A stretch of 18,657 nucleotides of DNA, from contig CAKULV010000054.1 in assembly GCA_934667425.1 (NCBI GenBank), positions 1-18,657 of the forward strand, in the 5' to 3' direction. The notes below the pieces were generated by a model. That model searched no databases. It had not been told where the DNA came from and saw only the letters and a program-made list of their open reading frames with translations. The translations under genes were made by a program, and so were the position numbers. This document shows, in pieces, positions 15,532 through 18,657 of the stretch (the first letter of the stretch is position 1; each line of letters begins with the position of its first letter). This DNA comes from an uncultured Kiritimatiellota bacterium (GTDB lineage: Bacteria > Verrucomicrobiota > Kiritimatiellia > RFP12 > UBA1067).

Positions 15532-17820
15532 CTACAAGCTTTCGATCTCCGCCTCGGAAAAGGCGGCGCGGACCTCATCCTCCGTGAGGTCGGTCATCCA
15601 CGTCTTCATGTTCTCCGCCTCAAGCGGCGGCAGTGCGCCGGGCAGGACAAGGCGGGCCTTGCCGGCGATGTGCCAGTATGTGACTACGCGACGGCCGTCC
15701 TTCTCGTGGACAAATGCGCGCACTGGCGTCCACAGGCCGCCGGCGACCGCGAGCTGCCTCCACTCCACGAGATCGTATCCGCCCCTGCCGTCGTCTACCA
15801 GGTGGAACTCGCGGCCCGGATCCCTGATCATCTCCTTCTGCGCAGGCGTCAGCAGCTTGCGGAAGCGCACGTCTTCCCACTTGCGCACCGTCTCAAGGAT
15901 GTCCCCGGTGCGCTGGTTCGCGCGCAATGAGCCTAGGTTCATCTGCATGGTCGAGGGGCAGTCGAACGCCGCCGCCTTGCTCGTGCCGTATTCCCACATG
16001 TCAGCCTGCGTCCCGACCGTGCGGCAGCCGCGCCTGAAGAGGCCCTCCTTCGCCGCTTCCGGCCCGGTCATCCTCGGCGAGTGGAACCCCCACCAGCCGA
16101 AGTCGACGCGGGTGAAGTCCTTCGCGAGCCGCACTGCCGCCTTCATCGGATACTCCACGATCTTGTCCTTGAATATCTCCGGGCCGAACACGTCGAAGGC
16201 GTTGGCCCCGGACTGGACATGCCAGCCGAAATGGCTCTTCGCGCAGCCCTCCGTGAAGAGAGGATGCCGTCCGCTCGCCCGCGCGCACGCCTCGACGCAC
16301 CTGAGCTGCGAAAGCGAGATGTTCACGGTCGATGGCTCGTTGGCGTTCTCCGATCCGTCAAAGTAGAGGAAGTCCAATCCGCACCTGTAGATGCGGGCTA
16401 TCTTCTCGGCGATCTCATCCTGAAGCGAAGAGTTCTGGTCGATGTACGTAGATACCGCCCCGGCCTCGCTGATCCCGAGCACGCCGCCGATCTCCCCGAC
16501 CGGATGCGCCTTCGGGGTGGATTCGAACGTTGTCCGCCGCCCGCCGCTTCCGGTAACGAGATGGCGGCGGGTGACGCCCGTGAACCTGTATGGCCGCTTC
16601 GTCGTGAAGCCGTCGTAGTGGAATATCTCGGTGCCGAACTTCAGGAAGCGGCAGTTGACGTGCTGCGGCGCCGCGACGGGATTCTCCTCGACATATATCT
16701 CGCACGGCTCTTCGCTGGCCGGCAGCGGACGCGCCAGCGTGAAGTGGCGCAAAAGGGCCAGACGATGGTCGGCCTCGGGCGTCACGTACGGGCTCTTTAC
16801 GCCGATGAACGTCTGCAGCGTGTGCAGGCCTACCGAGAAGCCCTCCGCGCGAAGCCTGCCGAGCGCCGCCGTCAGCCTTTCGTCGTCCCAGCCGTTGTCC
16901 CACGAATAGTCGGGCAGTGTGCTGTATCCCTTCGCCTTGACGAGCCCCGTGTAGTAGACGAGCAGCATCCGGAATCCGCCCTGCTTCATCCGGGCGATGA
17001 TCTCATCGATGTTCTCCGGCCTGAACTCGCCGCCTATCCAGAAGATCGAGGCGTTGAGCCGGCTGTCGCGGCGGCTCTGCACGCCGCGAGGCAGGCCGAG
17101 GTCCCGCTCGATCGCGTCAACCTGGTCAAGGAAGCGCGTCTTCCCGGACTCCACGGCCAGCACGGCGACGCCGTTAGTGACGCCGTAGGCCTTGAGAGAC
17201 TCGGCGGTCAGTCTCCGGAAACCGTCCCGCCTCTCGTTGTCGACGTCCATGTAGGGCGTTCCGCCGAGCACGCCGACGAAAGCGTCCTCGTCCCACATCA
17301 CGTTCAGCCAGTCGCCGAAGTTCGCGCGGTTCTTCACCGGCAGCTGCAGGAGGCGGAACGACTCGATCGGCGGGACGTCGAGGTTCCAGTTGAAATACTG
17401 ATGCTCGTCGGTCGTGTTGGAGACGAGACGGACGGCCTGGAACGTCGCATACCCCGCCGGCGACTCGGTAACGCGCACGACTACCTCGTAAGGAGCCGTC
17501 TCGAAGCCTACCGTGAGGAAATCGCCTTCGCGCCGAATGCGATTCGCGGGATACGTCGTGCGCTTCGCCTGCTGGACGAGGCGGATCTCGTTGTTGAACG
17601 GACGGACCTGCGTGGAGGCGAAGACGGGCATCCCCTCGCGCGGCTCAAGCATCTCCTCGCCCGTCGCCTTCACGACAAGCGATTTCGCAACGGCCTCGTC
17701 GGAGATCGTCAACCTGAACGCGGGCGTCTCCACGACCACATCCGCCATTGCGGACGCCGCCATCAGGAACGCAAGCGCCAATACGACTGTCTTCCGGATC
17801 CCTTCTTTCCCCGTTGCCAT
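15532..17820 (-). CDS. Secreted TIM-barrel glycosidase-like protein, paralogue of the GH16-fused barrel
   Basis: The 762-aa product has a clear signal peptide (basic KEGIRK, hydrophobic VVLALAFLMAASAMA, cleavage before DVV). An N-terminal beta-sandwich-like part (about 27-270) precedes a TIM-barrel-like region: IFWIGGEF, GGFRMLLVYYTG, GFSVGLHTLQT, FLYFDG with D488 and LFTEG with E524 as candidate acids, then RVDFGWWGFHSP. A beta-rich C-terminal part follows. A module of about 80 residues inserted after the third strand (VTPE...TLARPL...FLKFGTEIFHYDG...FTGV) matches the 1407-aa protein. I assign no CAZy family; a retaining glycosidase acting on a polymer outside the cytoplasm is inferred. Start ATG has AGGAGG six bases upstream, and a good promoter lies just before it. 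The stop is 49 bases before the ATG at 15482, so it heads a three-gene unit. Mandatory catalytic residues are not proven. Confidence 0.72.
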   Translation of the reverse strand: MATGKEGIRKTVVLALAFLMAASAMADVVVETPAFRLTISDEAVAKSLVVKATGEEMLEPREGMPVFASTQVRPFNNEIRLVQQAKRTTYPANRIRREGDFLTVGFETAPYEVVVRVTESPAGYATFQAVRLVSNTTDEHQYFNWNLDVPPIESFRLLQLPVKNRANFGDWLNVMWDEDAFVGVLGGTPYMDVDNERRDGFRRLTAESLKAYGVTNGVAVLAVESGKTRFLDQVDAIERDLGLPRGVQSRRDSRLNASIFWIGGEFRPENIDEIIARMKQGGFRMLLVYYTGLVKAKGYSTLPDYSWDNGWDDERLTAALGRLRAEGFSVGLHTLQTFIGVKSPYVTPEADHRLALLRHFTLARPLPASEEPCEIYVEENPVAAPQHVNCRFLKFGTEIFHYDGFTTKRPYRFTGVTRRHLVTGSGGRRTTFESTPKAHPVGEIGGVLGISEAGAVSTYIDQNSSLQDEIAEKIARIYRCGLDFLYFDGSENANEPSTVNISLSQLRCVEACARASGRHPLFTEGCAKSHFGWHVQSGANAFDVFGPEIFKDKIVEYPMKAAVRLAKDFTRVDFGWWGFHSPRMTGPEAAKEGLFRRGCRTVGTQADMWEYGTSKAAAFDCPSTMQMNLGSLRANQRTGDILETVRKWEDVRFRKLLTPAQKEMIRDPGREFHLVDDGRGGYDLVEWRQLAVAGGLWTPVRAFVHEKDGRRVVTYWHIAGKARLVLPGALPPLEAENMKTWMTDLTEDEVRAAFSEAEIESL

Positions 17821-17850
17821 GGTATGCCTCCTCTTCTTTTAACGCCCGCA

Positions 17851-17879
17851 ATTGTACACTTACGCTCCTTCCATTTCAA
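17851..17879 (-). promoter_or_regulatory. Sigma-70-like promoter of the glycosidase/beta-solenoid unit
   Basis: On the minus strand TTGAAA (17874-17879) and TACAAT (17851-17856) are separated by exactly 17 bases, each matching the consensus at four or five of six positions. Initiation near 17844 leaves a leader of about 24 bases containing the AGGAGG site for the ATG at 17820. The inverted repeat at 17900-17929 ends 20 bases upstream of the -35. Confidence 0.65.
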
Positions 17880-17899
17880 TTGCACTCTTTGCCGTTCTC

Positions 17900-17929
17900 T
17901 GTAGACATTTTGCAACTGGGATGTCTACA
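17900..17929. promoter_or_regulatory. Perfect 9-bp inverted repeat upstream of the promoter, likely operator
   Basis: TGTAGACAT (17900-17908) and ATGTCTACA (17921-17929) are exact reverse complements separated by 12 bases; their centres are 21 bases apart, two helical turns. Each arm also contains the smaller palindrome TGT-nn-ACA. The site is centred about 70 bases before the inferred start of transcription, a position typical of activators. No T-run follows on either strand, so a terminator is less likely. The regulator is not in the window. Confidence 0.6.
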
Positions 17930-17949
17930 TGTGATATACCGTTTTCCCG

Positions 17950-18657
17950 TCAACCGTGATAGTAGGCCGTCGCGTCAGGCGGGCGCACGTTCGTGAGCGT
18001 GCCGACGTAGTGGCGCAGCCAGTGGTCCTGCTTCGGGTGCGCGGCGGCGGCTTCCTCGTTCAGCGCGATGCCAAGCCCCGGACGATCCGAGGGGTACATC
18101 AGGCCATCGACGAACTTCACGTCCTCGTCGATGACGTCCCGGCGCCACGGCACGTCGTCGAACAGCGTCTCGTGGATGCAGTAGCCGGGCGTCGAGACGC
18201 CGAGCGCCAACGTGACGGCGTTCGCCACGGGGCCGCTCGGGTTGTGCGCGCAGAACGGCACGTGGTGCGCGTCGCAGATCGCCGCGATGCCCTTCATCGC
18301 CGTGATGCCGCCCGCGTGCGAAGAATCGGGCTGCAGGTAGTCGCAGCAGTTGAGCTCGATAGCGTCGAGGATCTGCTGCGTCGTGTAGAGGCGCTCGCCG
18401 CAGGCAATCGGCACACGCACGCGGCTGCGCACGTCCGCCAAGGCCCGCATCGTGTCGGGGATGACCGGCTCCTCCACCCAGTAGGGGTCGAACTCCTCCA
18501 GCGCGTGGCAGATGCGCAGCGCCGTCGGCACGTCGAAGCGGCCGTGGCACTCGATGAGGATTTCGGCCTTGCCCTCCGTCGCGCCCTTCACGGCGGCGAC
18601 GCACGTCATCGCCTTCTTGAAGTCGGCGGGCGGCAGCTGGCGGTAGTTCTTGCCGAA
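17950..18657 (-). CDS. Enolase-superfamily sugar-acid dehydratase, galactonate/mannonate type (partial)
   Basis: The C-terminal 235 residues of a mandelate racemase/enolase-superfamily enzyme are visible; the frame runs in from the right edge (FGKNYRQLPPADFKKA before the first internal Met), so the N-terminal capping domain is missing. Family motifs in order: ECHGR (metal ligand and catalytic His region), VEEP, CGER, QPDSSHAGG, AHNPSGPV and ETLFDD. The arrangement fits the subgroup that dehydrates sugar acids such as D-galactonate or D-mannonate to 2-keto-3-deoxy acids using Mg2+ in the cytoplasm. The first metal ligand, normally Asp (DxHGR), appears here as Glu. No signal peptide can be judged. 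It ends 129 bases before the secreted glycosidase gene, on the same strand, consistent with a shared sugar pathway. Exact substrate cannot be decided from motifs alone. Confidence 0.85.
   Translation of the reverse strand, partial: FGKNYRQLPPADFKKAMTCVAAVKGATEGKAEILIECHGRFDVPTALRICHALEEFDPYWVEEPVIPDTMRALADVRSRVRVPIACGERLYTTQQILDAIELNCCDYLQPDSSHAGGITAMKGIAAICDAHHVPFCAHNPSGPVANAVTLALGVSTPGYCIHETLFDDVPWRRDVIDEDVKFVDGLMYPSDRPGLGIALNEEAAAAHPKQDHWLRHYVGTLTNVRPPDATAYYHG

Noticed and set aside
14540..17904. Two plus-strand frames of about 600 aa (14540-16366 and 16081-17904)
   Set aside because: They span the gap between two good minus-strand genes, have no recognisable motifs and no ribosome-binding site; antisense artefacts.
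17900..17929. Inverted repeat as the terminator of the dehydratase gene
   Set aside because: The loop is 12 bases, the stem is not GC-rich and no T-run follows on the minus strand; operator fits better.

Overview
The window is GC-rich bacterial DNA in which every gene I can support lies on the minus strand, so transcription runs from high to low coordinates. Long open frames on the plus strand are shadows of these genes. No rRNA, tRNA or CRISPR array was seen. The secreted proteins (W-x(n)-NWD-x-VP beta-solenoid modules, very large secreted glycosidases, a tetratricopeptide-like protein of a type I associate with Verrucomicrobia) suggest an uncultured member of the PVC group, most likely Kiritimatiellota or Lentisphaerota from a gut-like habitat. 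That assignment is inference from protein style, not from a marker gene.

Right part (18657 to 7641): a carbohydrate-use region. A partial enolase-superfamily sugar-acid dehydratase (galactonate/mannonate dehydratase type) enters from the right edge. After a 129-base gap with a good sigma-70-like promoter and a perfect 9-bp inverted repeat upstream of it come three co-directional genes: a 762-aa secreted TIM-barrel glycosidase-like protein, a ~1190-aa secreted beta-solenoid protein, and a 1407-aa secreted enzyme that fuses a second copy of the same TIM-barrel type to a C-terminal GH16 domain. The two TIM-barrel proteins are paralogues and share an unusual inserted module. They look like an outward-facing polysaccharide-degrading set, with the dehydratase possibly handling a released and oxidised sugar. 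The start of the beta-solenoid gene is striking: the only start with a good ribosome-binding site is followed by a run of ten A that puts it out of frame by one base, which suggests phase variation, transcriptional slippage or a homopolymer error.

Middle gap (7259 to 7640): a cluster of repeats built on the core ATGCGAC, two of them able to form hairpins and one supplying the last codons of the GH16 gene, then an extended -10 promoter and a possible 41-aa small ORF ahead of smc.

Left part (7258 to 305): a housekeeping-style operon: smc (chromosome condensation), ribE (riboflavin synthase), a tetratricopeptide-like protein, a secreted protein made of about sixteen W-P-F/L repeats (uncharacterised), and a PHP-domain metallophosphoesterase. 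At the extreme left, bases 1-93 encode the first 31 residues of a protein matching the N-terminal signature of TOTE conflict-system primases, so a mobile or defence-type locus probably begins just outside the window.
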